A DNA stretch of 64,000 bases from G963677915 sp963677915 (lineage in GTDB: Bacteria > Bacillota > Clostridia > Lachnospirales > Vallitaleaceae), in contig CAXXGE010000028.1 of NCBI GenBank assembly GCA_963677915.2, forward strand, positions 251,460 to 315,459. The letters are read 5' to 3'. The notes below the pieces were generated by a model, which saw only the letters and a program-made list of their open reading frames with translations, did no database searches and was not told the origin of the DNA. Made by a program: the position numbers and the translations under genes. Of this stretch, positions 15,177 through 23,910 are shown piece by piece. Numbering within the stretch: the first letter of the stretch is position 1; each line of letters starts with the position of its first letter.

Positions 15177-15478
15177 ATGCTAAGTATAGTAACGGGGTTA
15201 TGTGGTCTGGTCGGAATTATAGGCATTTTCGTTAGTATTCCAGGATTAATTATTGTTGGTGGTGTGGCGTCCATCTTTGAAAACTGCTAGGGGTAGCGAG
15301 TGGACAGCAAAAAAGTTTAGTAACTGCAATTTTTTCGATTGTAATTGGTATAATCATTGGAATGTTTTTAAATATTCCAGTATTTATTTCGATAATGGGC
15401 TCACTTGCTTTTGAGGTCTTCTTGATGAATGTAGGAGGATTAATATTAGTAAAGATGTTCTTCTTAAGTAGTAGATAG
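15177..15478 (+). pseudogene. small membrane protein gene with a -1 frameshift
   Basis: ATG 15177 follows AAAGGAGG and opens a 37-codon hydrophobic frame (MLSIVTGLCGLVGIIGIFVS) ending at 15290. Shifting one base at the A-run near 15280 (GAAAAC) joins it to a second hydrophobic frame ending at 15478. Read together, the two halves are similar to each other (GIFVSIPGLIIVGG against GMFLNIPVFISIMG). The original gene therefore encoded a ~100-residue protein made of two related hairpin-like membrane segments. It is either a pseudogene or a one-base sequence error. Confidence 0.55.
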
Positions 15479-15845
15479 TAATTAAGAAATGGTCTTCTAT
15501 TCATAATCCTACCTTTTCATAAATCTCTTAATATTGATGTCACTAATTTGCAAAACAATATTTGGTGTCCGTTAACTTATATTTACATAGTAGATACTAT
15601 CTTTGTGTTTTTTTGTTCGAGGATGGTAGATGATGGTGACTGTAAAAAGTATAAGGCAATTCCTAAAAAGCTGGGACTTGTTTTGTTGCTTGTTTGCCTC
15701 AGAAAATAGGATTTGCATATCAAGACCCTATATAAAGTAGTTCGTTTATCAAAATTTAGGATTTGCTTCATCCTTAAGTATGGATTTCTAATTCTTTGAA
15801 TTCACTAGATGTGGTCATTTAACACTATTGATGGGAGGAACGTCT
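15479..15845. other. AT-rich intergenic region, no gene seen
   Basis: Short frames exist on both strands but none has an SD. The sequence GATTTGCATATCAAG (15710-15724) recurs once at 24047-24061 without other similarity around it. A promoter for the protease gene is presumably here but is not distinctive. Confidence 0.3.
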
Positions 15846-17834
15846 ATGAAAAAAATCAGCACTATCTTATTGCTTGTTGTTGTTCTAACACTATTTAATT
15901 TTAATGTTGAAGCTGCCGAAACTAAATATGATTCATATGCTGAGAAACTTTCGTTAATAAATGTCTTTGTAGGGACTGGAAACGGTTTTGATTTAGACAG
16001 GGCACCTACTAGACTGGAAGGCATGGTTATGCTTATACGTTTGCTTGGGGTTGAAGATGAAGCAAAACAATTAAGTGGAGAAACTAGTCCCTTTAATGAC
16101 GTGCCGGCATGGGGAAATGGTTATGTTGTTTATGCATATAGAAACGGACTAACCAAAGGTATTAGTTCGACTGAATTTGGTTCCCAGAACTTATTACAAG
16201 CAAAATCATACATAACTTTTTTACTTCGTGCTTTAGGGTATGATGATGCTTATGGTGATTTTACATGGGCTGAAGCGGTAGAATATGCAAAAGAAATTGG
16301 ATTACTTTCTGAAAATATGTATTTTGAGATAAGCAGTAAAACTTTTTTACGTGACCATGTAGCAAAAACGTCATATGATGCTCTAGAGATAAAGATGAAA
16401 TCATCAGAGATAACACTCATTGAATATTTAATTGACAAAGGGTCAATTGATGGTGAGGTTGCAGAGCAGATTTTCAATGATACACCTTCAGTTGAGGATA
16501 CGCAGACTGTCGATGTATCTATACTGGCAAAATCTTGTGTTTACTTAGAAGTTACAACTCCACAAGGAAAAGGGAGTGGAAGTGGATTTTATATAGATTC
16601 AACAGGTACTATTGTTACAAATTATCACGTTATTGATGGAGCAACAGATATCTTGGTAGTGGATGATGATGGCACAGAACATTCAGAAGAAGTTGTTGTA
16701 AAAGGATATGATGAGGCGTTAGATATCGCCATAATTAAAATTGATTTTAAGAGCACACATTATGTTAAACTCGGAGATTCTAATAATGCTAAAGTTGGAG
16801 ATGATGTATATGCAATAGGTAGTCCTCTAGGCTTAAAAAACACAATCTCTGAAGGGATAATTGGTGCGTTTCGGGATAATTTCATTCAAATATCTGCTTC
16901 AATAAGTCCTGGTTCATCCGGAGGAGCTCTTTTTAATGATGCGGGAGAAGTTATAGGTATTACATCTGCGAAGGTCGTTCTGACTGAAGCGGAAGGTCTA
17001 GGGTTTGCAATACCTATAAATGAACTCAATACAGTGGATGCAACAAAAATCTATGCCTTAAGCGAACTATTCAGTCAAGATGAAAGCACAGAAGACAATA
17101 GCATAGAATTTATTGTTAATGCCTGGAATGCTGAGCCATATACATATATTCAGTGGACTGATATTGGTGTAAATAAATATTTTGTATGGTATTCAGAAAA
17201 TGGTTCGGATTGGATACAACTTATGAATACTAATGGTACAGACTATTTTACTTATACCTCAGGCTATTATTCAGTGTATATTAGTAATTTTACAGATGAT
17301 ACATATTATGAAATTGCAGTTACAGCTGTTAACAATGAAGAACTAATTGAATCAAATGTAGTTGGATTAATCGGTCCCAATCCATCAAAGCTTACAATAG
17401 ATGAGTTGGAAGATTATTTGAGTAAGAATAAGTCATATATGGTCGTGGGTGGAGTGAGGATAGATTTTCTTGAGTTTTCTGCTTCAAATGAATATGGTTT
17501 TAACTATATTGCAGTATCTATGAATGCCGCAAATGTCTCAAAGCTGCTAAACGTTCTTATGGACTCTAGTACTGCTTTGATTAGTCCTTCTGGAAATTAT
17601 GCGCTTGAGATTCAGGAAATTTTAGGTGAGCCTGTAGTATTAGATATTATATATAGTGATTTTGTGAGTAGCTATCCGGCGCCATATGCGTACAATGCAA
17701 TTTTTGGCAATCCTGTTAGTTGGTCAATAATCAATAATTCTTGGCAGATTTTTTACCCCTACATAGAAATTGAAACGACTATGTACAACACATATTACTA
17801 TCTTATGGATAATGGTTTAACGAATAGATATTGA
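15846..17834 (+). CDS. secreted HtrA-like serine protease with N-terminal SLH domains
   Basis: The protein has 662 residues from ATG 15846 (SD GGGAGG); the open frame extends six codons upstream. A signal peptide occupies residues 1-24 (cleavage after VEA-A). Residues ~28-205 contain S-layer-homology-type repeats (ALGYDD, WAEAVEYAKEIGL), which would tether it to the cell wall. Residues ~225-400 form a trypsin-like HtrA/DegP protease. Its triad is His261 (TNYHVIDG), Asp293 (DEALDIAIIKI) and Ser358 (PGSSGGALF). A C-terminal ~250 residues has a fibronectin-III-like segment (IQWTDIGVNKYFVWYSEN) and a last domain I do not recognise. There is no PDZ domain. It is a surface protease, perhaps for processing or quality control of the island's other exported proteins. 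It shares its SLH region with the product of 20258-21568. Confidence 0.85.
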   Translation: MKKISTILLLVVVLTLFNFNVEAAETKYDSYAEKLSLINVFVGTGNGFDLDRAPTRLEGMVMLIRLLGVEDEAKQLSGETSPFNDVPAWGNGYVVYAYRNGLTKGISSTEFGSQNLLQAKSYITFLLRALGYDDAYGDFTWAEAVEYAKEIGLLSENMYFEISSKTFLRDHVAKTSYDALEIKMKSSEITLIEYLIDKGSIDGEVAEQIFNDTPSVEDTQTVDVSILAKSCVYLEVTTPQGKGSGSGFYIDSTGTIVTNYHVIDGATDILVVDDDGTEHSEEVVVKGYDEALDIAIIKIDFKSTHYVKLGDSNNAKVGDDVYAIGSPLGLKNTISEGIIGAFRDNFIQISASISPGSSGGALFNDAGEVIGITSAKVVLTEAEGLGFAIPINELNTVDATKIYALSELFSQDESTEDNSIEFIVNAWNAEPYTYIQWTDIGVNKYFVWYSENGSDWIQLMNTNGTDYFTYTSGYYSVYISNFTDDTYYEIAVTAVNNEELIESNVVGLIGPNPSKLTIDELEDYLSKNKSYMVVGGVRIDFLEFSASNEYGFNYIAVSMNAANVSKLLNVLMDSSTALISPSGNYALEIQEILGEPVVLDIIYSDFVSSYPAPYAYNAIFGNPVSWSIINNSWQIFYPYIEIETTMYNTYYYLMDNGLTNRY

Positions 17835-17960
17835 TATTAGTTTAATGGAGTTTTTGAGTACACTCTTGAGTACACCTGAAAATGATGTGTTGGAATGCTT
17901 CTTTCTAGGTATCATTTTAGCGAGTAACTATCTGCATTAAGCTTTGCGTGTAGGTAACAT
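17835..17960. other. intergenic with terminator-like inverted repeat
   Basis: GAGTACAC occurs twice in tandem (about 17855-17875), followed by AAAATGAT...ATCATTTT (about 17879-17918). This may end the protease transcript just before the structured RNA begins. Confidence 0.35.
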
Positions 17961-18285
17961 TTTATGAAGCTAATAAGCCCTTAAGCCTATCCTTCGGCGC
18001 CTGGGTAAGGGAATGTCAGTAGACGGACTGTGATGGGCGATGCTTTCATGGACGGATTTTCGGACGGGGATTCGATTTACCTCAACAAAAAAGGATGCTC
18101 TATGAATAGTAGCTGGCGTTCTGATAACATGCTTGAACTTGGAGAGAATAGGGTAAGGAACGGTGAATCAGTCCGAGAAACTCGGATTAATCTTGAAATA
18201 TAATGCCATATAATGCAGCCTTTTCGGGGGGCTCCCTTAAAGAAGGAATAAAGTAATAGATATATATCATGGTTGAGGAGGTTTA
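17961..18285 (+). ncRNA. large structured RNA element, copy 1
   Basis: This is one of two diverged copies (other 23566-23889). The copies share both ends (TTTATGAAGC at the 5' end, ATGGTTGAGGAGGTTTA at the 3' end) and many internal blocks, including GTCCGAGAAACTCGGATTAA at 18171-18190. Hairpin TATCC (17988-17992) / GGGTA (18003-18007) with a 10-nt TTCGG... loop becomes TGTCC/GGACG in copy 2, a compensatory change. An outer CCCT/AGGG pair becomes AACT/AGTT. It ends in a strong SD sequence, but the only frame after it is 18 codons. Mobile ribozyme-like elements and IscB-associated RNA (HEARO/omega RNA) have this size and end upstream of an ORF. The family assignment is only a guess. Confidence 0.55.
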
Positions 18286-18398
18286 TCAGATGCTACGCAT
18301 CTGCCCTTCCACGAAAATAAGATGATTAGTGTGGTGTGTGAATGCTATCCTGTTTTTATTCGTGGCAGGGCTCAGAGTGAAGCGATGAGGAGGGTAAT

Positions 18399-19178
18399 GT
18401 GAAGCGGAGAGTATATCAGATAATCGAAAAGGCAGAAGTGGGTGATAGGGCCAGCAAGGTCTTTGACAATACAATACTTACCCTAATAATGCTTACAATC
18501 GTTGCAATAGTGATGGAGTCGTTTGCTGACGTGTACATCAGATTTCAAACAGGATTTAAGGTGTTTGAAGTGTTCTCCATTACGGTGTTTACAGTTGAAT
18601 ACTTCTTGCGCTTATTGACTGCTGATTTGAAGTACCCAAACAAATCGAAACCTGTAGCTGTCCTTAGGTATATGGTGACATTCATGGCGTTAATTGACCT
18701 GTTTGCAATACTGCCGTTCTACATACCCATGATTATCCCATATGACTTGAGATTCCTTAGAATGCTTAGGATAACTAGACTACTGAGGGTAATGAAGCTT
18801 AATCGGTATTCAAAGGCATTTAGCCTGATTGGTCAAGTGGTTCGTGACAAGAAGGAAGAGCTGGTAGCGACTATTTCAATCATGCTACTGATAATGGTGA
18901 TGTCATCGACATTGATTTATTACATTGAGTCAGGAGTACAACCAGAAGCATTTCCAAACATTGTAGCTTCGTTCTGGTGGTCGATAGCCACACTAACTAC
19001 TGTTGGGTATGGGGATGTATATCCTGTCACGGCTATGGGCAAGGTATTAGCATCTATAATAGCAATAACTGGTATTGGCCTTGTTGCTTTGCCTACTGGT
19101 ATATTGAGTTCTGGTTTTATGGAAGGCATTAAGAAGGAGTGTAAGAAGTGTCCGTACTGTGGGAAAGAGATGGAGTAG
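18399..19178 (+). CDS. voltage-gated potassium channel-like protein
   Basis: The protein has 259 residues. The start is GTG 18399 behind GAGGAGGG; an overlapping ATG two bases earlier is followed at once by a stop. It has six transmembrane segments. S4 carries regularly spaced arginines (RFLRMLRITRLLRVMK, about residues 127-143). The pore helix and selectivity filter read TLTTVGYGDVYP. A C-terminal zinc-ribbon-like CKKCPYCGKE ends the protein. This is the KvAP-type single-subunit layout of tetrameric K+ channels in the cytoplasmic membrane. The zinc ribbon resembles those on several bacterial Kv homologues. It begins ~115 nt after the structured RNA. Its role in the island, such as membrane potential control, is unknown. 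Confidence 0.9.
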   Translation: MKRRVYQIIEKAEVGDRASKVFDNTILTLIMLTIVAIVMESFADVYIRFQTGFKVFEVFSITVFTVEYFLRLLTADLKYPNKSKPVAVLRYMVTFMALIDLFAILPFYIPMIIPYDLRFLRMLRITRLLRVMKLNRYSKAFSLIGQVVRDKKEELVATISIMLLIMVMSSTLIYYIESGVQPEAFPNIVASFWWSIATLTTVGYGDVYPVTAMGKVLASIIAITGIGLVALPTGILSSGFMEGIKKECKKCPYCGKEME

Positions 19179-19266
19179 GGTCTATTGATAAAAGGTTAAA
19201 AAGGAATTTTATCAATTTCAATCGGTTTTAAGTCACCAATTATTGTAGTAGAGGAGGGGTAAGATT

Positions 19267-20196
19267 ATGAGACATGCCACTATTAATTCCCTGAAGTTTT
19301 TGGGTGTGGTATTGCTAGTTTCTTTATTAGTATCAACGTTCTTTGGGTCAAGTGATGACAATTTAAATGATTCCAATTCTGTAAACAGCTCTTCTAACTC
19401 CGATGGCTCAACCAATATGGATGAAGAGTCAGCATCAATGCAGGGGGAACTAACTACATCTGACAGAGAAGATTATGCAGAAAGTGAAGATTCAGACCAA
19501 GAAATGCTTCAGGAGACAGTTGAGGAAGAAATCATTGTTCCAACAGTAGAATTGGATGTAGCTTCAAATACTGAAATCATTAAGGATTTGCTCGGGAAAA
19601 TCAACTATAATGAGGCATTACAACACTACCAAAAATATTTCAGCAAGCAGGACATAATAACCATACAAGAAGAATTACAAAACGAAGGAGTGAATTGTGG
19701 CACGGTTGACGGAGTTATTGGACAAAAAACCATTGCTGCTATTGTACACTACCAAGAGTTTTACGGAATTACACTGACTGGAGTCTTGGATGAGAACACA
19801 TCAAAGAAATTAGGTGTCACGTATTCAAATCTTGATGCATATAGAAACATATATGGAAGAACAGTGGTTGTAACACTGGTGCGCAGCTATTTATCATATA
19901 ACAATCATGTTGGAAATGACTGGGGAACAGCTGCTGAAGCCAATGGATATAACTTGCGGAGTGGAAAAGCAACCGTCAAGCTTGACAATGGTGAGCATTT
20001 AGAGCTTATGGCGGCTGCATCAGAACAAGATTCAGTTATGGACTACGGTTCTGCAACAAAGAGAATATCTTACAGTGAATTGATATCAGGTAAGACGACA
20101 AACTATGAACTCGACGTGATAGTAAGGGAGAACCGTGGAAGATATTCTGGGAACACTGCTCAATGGGTATTCATTATTGAGGTTAAGGTTCTATAA
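19267..20196 (+). CDS. membrane-anchored peptidoglycan-binding protein
   Basis: The protein has 309 residues; ATG 19267 follows GAGGAGGGG. A membrane anchor or signal sequence lies at residues ~8-26. A long Ser/Asp/Glu-rich linker (~28-95) follows. A PG_binding_1 domain lies at about 110-185 (IQEELQNEGVNCGTVDGVIG, then TGVLDENTSKKLG). A C-terminal ~110-residue beta-rich domain contains YLSYNNHVGN and VRENRGRYSGNTAQW. The last two domains are closely similar to the end of the next gene's product, so the two are paralogues that differ in how they attach to the envelope (membrane here, SLH there). The genes are 61 nt apart. A catalytic domain is not visible, so a structural or receptor role at the wall is likely. 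Confidence 0.75.
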   Translation: MRHATINSLKFLGVVLLVSLLVSTFFGSSDDNLNDSNSVNSSSNSDGSTNMDEESASMQGELTTSDREDYAESEDSDQEMLQETVEEEIIVPTVELDVASNTEIIKDLLGKINYNEALQHYQKYFSKQDIITIQEELQNEGVNCGTVDGVIGQKTIAAIVHYQEFYGITLTGVLDENTSKKLGVTYSNLDAYRNIYGRTVVVTLVRSYLSYNNHVGNDWGTAAEANGYNLRSGKATVKLDNGEHLELMAAASEQDSVMDYGSATKRISYSELISGKTTNYELDVIVRENRGRYSGNTAQWVFIIEVKVL

Positions 20197-20257
20197 CGTA
20201 CAAGTCTTAATTATGAAATAGTAGAACTGAGACTTTTAGAACATATGAGGTGAAAGT

Positions 20258-21568
20258 ATGAAGAGATTTACGATATGTTTATTGGTCATGTTGCTTTTTG
20301 GTGGTGCTTCGTTTAGTTCTTATGCAGATTCAACAGTGACAAAATATGATAGTTACGCAGAAGAACTATATAATATTGGTGTGTTTAAGGGTACTGGACA
20401 AGGCTTTGAACTTTTCAGGGAACCAACAAGGCTAGAGGGGCTAGTAATGTTGTTGCGTTTACTCGGAAGAGAAGACGATGCGCTCAGTTCAGGAAACATG
20501 CAATCGGTCTTTTCTGATGTTCCAGAATGGGGTATACCATATACAAATTATGCATATTATCATGGCTTAACAAATGGAATTGGCAATTGGTTATTTGGTA
20601 CGAATCTGACACTGAATGCAAATGCTTACTATACATTCTTATTGAGAGCGTTGGGTTATGACGATGTAACTGGTGATTTCTCATGGAGCAATGCTACTGA
20701 GTTTGCATATCAAATTGGTTTGATTGAGCCGGAGTATTATACACAAATCAGTAATGATGATTTTCTGAGAGACCATGTCGCAAAGAGTTCGTATGATACG
20801 CTGTACTTTAATGTTAAAGATTCAGAAGACAGGCTAATAGACCTATTGATTGCAGATGGCGTTATAGAACCATCATATTCGAATTCGACATTTGACAATG
20901 AGATACAAACACCATCGGTAGAAATTGATGTTAGCTCAAGTCCACAATTAATCCAGCAGTTAATTGGCAGAATAAACTACGAAGATGTAGTGAAGCAATA
21001 CAATAGTTATTATAGTGTTCGAGACATAATGCTAATTCAAAAGAAACTCCAACAAATTGGCGTGGATTGTGGAGAGATTGATGGCATCATTGACCAAGAA
21101 ACTATTGCAGCAATTGTTCATGTTCAAGAATTCTATGAGCTTTCAGTTACAGGAATCTTAGACGAAGATACTTCACAAATGCTTGGGATTGTTTATTCAA
21201 ATCTAGATGCGTCTAATAAAGGGAGTGGTAAAACTGTTATAGTTACTTTGAAAAGTAGGTATTTATCCTATAATAATCATGTTGGTAATGAATGGAGTGC
21301 CTTTATAAAAGCTAACGGTGAGTATATATTCTATGGTGATTTGACAATTAATATTGAGGATGGAGAGTCTTTGAATCTTGAGGCTATAGCAATGGAAGAC
21401 GATACCGTTATGGACTACGGCTCAGTATCAAGAACGATTTCTTTTAATGAACTAGTATCAGGAACAGCAACTGACTACATTATGCAGGTCACTGTGAGAG
21501 AGAATAGAGGTAGATACACAGGTAACACTGCCTTGTGGGTATTTAATATTGAGGTCAAGGTGCTATAG
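20258..21568 (+). CDS. secreted SLH and peptidoglycan-binding protein
   Basis: The protein has 436 residues; ATG 20258 is preceded by GAGGTGA. A signal peptide spans residues 1-23 (SYA-D). Residues ~27-205 are SLH-type repeats very like those of the HtrA-like protease at 15846 (YDSYAEELYNIGVFKGTGQG). Residues ~225-310 contain a PG_binding_1 domain, and ~325-436 a C-terminal domain shared with the product of 19267. It is thus a mosaic of its two neighbours' modules. It should be non-covalently bound to the cell wall. No enzyme motif is present. Domain shuffling within one island suggests local duplication and recombination. Confidence 0.75.
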   Translation: MKRFTICLLVMLLFGGASFSSYADSTVTKYDSYAEELYNIGVFKGTGQGFELFREPTRLEGLVMLLRLLGREDDALSSGNMQSVFSDVPEWGIPYTNYAYYHGLTNGIGNWLFGTNLTLNANAYYTFLLRALGYDDVTGDFSWSNATEFAYQIGLIEPEYYTQISNDDFLRDHVAKSSYDTLYFNVKDSEDRLIDLLIADGVIEPSYSNSTFDNEIQTPSVEIDVSSSPQLIQQLIGRINYEDVVKQYNSYYSVRDIMLIQKKLQQIGVDCGEIDGIIDQETIAAIVHVQEFYELSVTGILDEDTSQMLGIVYSNLDASNKGSGKTVIVTLKSRYLSYNNHVGNEWSAFIKANGEYIFYGDLTINIEDGESLNLEAIAMEDDTVMDYGSVSRTISFNELVSGTATDYIMQVTVRENRGRYTGNTALWVFNIEVKVL

Positions 21569-21691
21569 AAGACTAAATAGGCAGTTTGATTGCATCCTGT
21601 CAAAGAAGAGATAGCAAAACAAGCACTGGTTTCATCAAAAGGTATGCAAAAAAGAACGATATAGGACTTTTCAACAATGTGGAGGTAAAGT

Positions 21692-22909
21692 ATGAATAAG
21701 GGACTCAAAATAGTTTTCTGGATTATCTTTTTTCCAATCATGTTCACGATATTCGTTGTAAAAAACACATGGAAGAAACCTGTAAAGATAGTGACACTAT
21801 CTATTCTTTGGTTGTTTACTGTTATCTTCTGGATGACCCCATCGGCGGATGCACCAGTTGGAACAGCTGATACAGACGTAGAAGTTGTAGATGCAGCAGA
21901 GGGAAACGAGCAGAGTCTTGATTTCGAGACCGAGACAGATACTGACACAAACGCGAATGAAGCGGTAGCGGCTGATAAATCGGTTGAGGCTAACAGTGGG
22001 ACTGAGCCTGCATCATTGGATACCAGTAGTACACTCCAAGAAGAATCTCAATCAACAATCAAAACTCAACCATCTTCAGTACCAGAACAATCAATCTGGC
22101 TTACATCGACTATAAAGAACCTTGGGTACTCCAACAACAAGTTACTTGAGGTATACGGGGGCAACCTGTCAGGTTACAGGGAGGCTTCGGTTAAAGTGGA
22201 TATCGGTTTTGGAGTCCGAGAGTATTGGGCGTTTACAAACCAATACGGTCAACTTGTTGCTGTAATTGCAGAGGAGGTCGTATTACAGGACGATAACACC
22301 GAACCAGTAACAGATAATGGAAGGTATTATCCTGACGAAGCTAAAGTATCAGGAACTGAACGCTCTGACTTGGATGAAGGACACGTGATTGCTGATTCTT
22401 TAGGTGGCGTTTCAAATGCATATAATATTACACCACAGGACAGTACACTTAACAGATATGGCGACCAAGCATACATGGAAAAGTGGATAAGAGAAGCTGG
22501 AGGTTGTAGTGAGTTTGTGGCTGTTATCACTTATCCCAATACTACGACTCAAATTCCAAGCCACTATAGCTATACATACACTTTGATGGGCAATGTTATC
22601 AATGATGAGTTTGATAATGTTAATCCAGATGAAGTGAATACAACTGTTGCCGAAAAGGTACCAGTGCAAGAACAAACACCAACACCAGAACCAGAACCAA
22701 TAGTGGAGCCAACACCAGAGCCAATAGCAACGCCAGAGCCGCCTGTAACGCAACCTGAGCATGACATAAGTAGTATCGACACCAATGGAAATGGTACGGT
22801 TACAATTGCAGAAGCAAAGGCTGCAGGTTACACGATGCCTATTACATCTGACCACTGGTTGTATAAGTATATGATTGATAGGGATGGGGATGGGATGGTT
22901 GGAGAGTAA
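21692..22909 (+). CDS. membrane-anchored DNA-entry-type nuclease with calcium-binding tail
   Basis: The protein has 405 residues; ATG 21692 follows GGAGGTAAAGT. Two hydrophobic segments (~5-24 and ~31-49) anchor it. An acidic linker extends to ~135. Residues ~140-310 hold a His-Asn type beta-beta-alpha nuclease: DEGHVIADSLGG, then NITPQDSTLNRYGDQAYMEKW. This pattern is typical of EndA/NucA DNA-entry nucleases and related DNA/RNA non-specific endonucleases. A Pro/Thr/Glu-rich spacer (TPTPEPEPIVEPTPEP) precedes a C-terminal repeat of Asp-rich loops (DTNGNGTVTIAEA, DRDGDGMVGE), like dockerin or EF-hand-type calcium sites. It would degrade DNA outside the membrane. Possible uses are DNA uptake, nutrient scavenging or exclusion of incoming DNA. 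Confidence 0.8.
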   Translation: MNKGLKIVFWIIFFPIMFTIFVVKNTWKKPVKIVTLSILWLFTVIFWMTPSADAPVGTADTDVEVVDAAEGNEQSLDFETETDTDTNANEAVAADKSVEANSGTEPASLDTSSTLQEESQSTIKTQPSSVPEQSIWLTSTIKNLGYSNNKLLEVYGGNLSGYREASVKVDIGFGVREYWAFTNQYGQLVAVIAEEVVLQDDNTEPVTDNGRYYPDEAKVSGTERSDLDEGHVIADSLGGVSNAYNITPQDSTLNRYGDQAYMEKWIREAGGCSEFVAVITYPNTTTQIPSHYSYTYTLMGNVINDEFDNVNPDEVNTTVAEKVPVQEQTPTPEPEPIVEPTPEPIATPEPPVTQPEHDISSIDTNGNGTVTIAEAKAAGYTMPITSDHWLYKYMIDRDGDGMVGE

Positions 22910-22946
22910 CTGTTTTTTGTAATGTCTTTCGAAAGGGGTAGATTTC

Positions 22947-23513
22947 ATGAAGAGTTTAGCATTAACTACTTGTTTGTTTGTTTTGGTCTTTGTATTATCT
23001 GGTTGCACTTCACAGATGGAGGTCGCGTCGCTTACTAAGGAGATTGAAGCGCTTAAGGATGAAAACGCTGAGCTGGCTAACCGATTGAGTGACACGGAAG
23101 AATCCTTATCTAATCTGACTGTTGAATTTTACTCAAAACAGATAGAGGATAAATTCATTGATTATGATGCAGCGTATGTATCATTTATTGATAATGGTTA
23201 TGGTGTTGCAAAGACAGAAATTGGTCAGTTGTTATTCGCTGTCGATAATGTTGTACCATATATTGGTGGTTGTAGAATCAAAATGCGCATTGGAAATCCG
23301 TATAATGTAGACTTAGTGGGTATAGAACTAAATGTTGCAAGCAATCTAGATGATTTAGAGAAAAATCCTTATCTGGTCACTCTAACTAACGAGATTAAAG
23401 CTGGCAGTTGGAATTCGGTTGAATTTAATATTCCAAAGATGAATCCTGAAGAAGTACACGAAATATATATAGAAGCGAATACAGATGTTTTGAAATTAAT
23501 GTCTTTCGAATAA
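22947..23513 (+). CDS. lipoprotein, DUF3251-like
   Basis: The protein has 188 residues; ATG 22947 follows AAAGGGG. The signal peptide ends in the lipobox LSGC (Cys20), so the mature protein is lipid-anchored. A coiled coil (residues ~27-60, SLTKEIEALKDENAELANRL) precedes a beta domain with YGVAKTEIGQLLFAVDNV and GCRIKMRIGNPYNVDL. This resembles DUF3251, known from the E. coli lipoprotein YajI, whose function is not established. It lies 37 nt after the nuclease gene and may be its partner in the envelope. No terminator is evident before the second structured RNA. Confidence 0.65.
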   Translation: MKSLALTTCLFVLVFVLSGCTSQMEVASLTKEIEALKDENAELANRLSDTEESLSNLTVEFYSKQIEDKFIDYDAAYVSFIDNGYGVAKTEIGQLLFAVDNVVPYIGGCRIKMRIGNPYNVDLVGIELNVASNLDDLEKNPYLVTLTNEIKAGSWNSVEFNIPKMNPEEVHEIYIEANTDVLKLMSFE

Positions 23514-23565
23514 ACATACAAGGACATAATATGTGGTTTGGTTTTCTGTAATTTTGCAGGTGGTT

Positions 23566-23889
23566 TTTATGAAGCTGCCAAACTCTTGAATCTGTCCTTC
23601 GGAGAATGGACGAGGTAAAGTTAAAAGATGGACGTAGTGGGATATGCTTTTTAGGATGGCTTTTCGGACAGGGATTAGATTCCCTTCAGCAAACAGAGTA
23701 AGAACTAAGTATGGGTATCGGGTGTTCTGAATACACGCTTGATTAAAAAGAGAATAGGATGGAACTGGGAGGCGGTCCGAGAAACTCGGATTAACTTTGG
23801 AATATCATGCCATATAATGCAGCTTTTTCAGGAGTCTCCCTTAAAGAAGGAATAAAGAAATAGATGTATATCATGGTCGAGGAGGTTTA
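23566..23889 (+). ncRNA. large structured RNA element, copy 2
   Basis: This is the diverged duplicate of 17961-18285, with the same ends and the invariant GTCCGAGAAACTCGGATTAA (23775-23794). Hairpin TGTCC (23593-23597) / GGACG (23608-23612) keeps its pairing despite substitutions relative to copy 1, and the loop length is unchanged. Near the 3' end, GCC/GGC of copy 1 is GCT/AGT here, again able to pair. The 3' end gives ATGGTCGAGGAGGTTTAA, so the five-codon frame seen in both copies stops at once here. It has no protein-coding content. Confidence 0.55.
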
Positions 23890-23910
23890 AAGACTTGTTG
23901 GATAGCAGAT

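Noticed and set aside
15710..15724. 15-bp direct repeat GATTTGCATATCAAG, again at 24047-24061
   Set aside because: No similarity extends beyond it and nothing ties it to mobility. Chance in AT-rich DNA is ad equate as an explanation.
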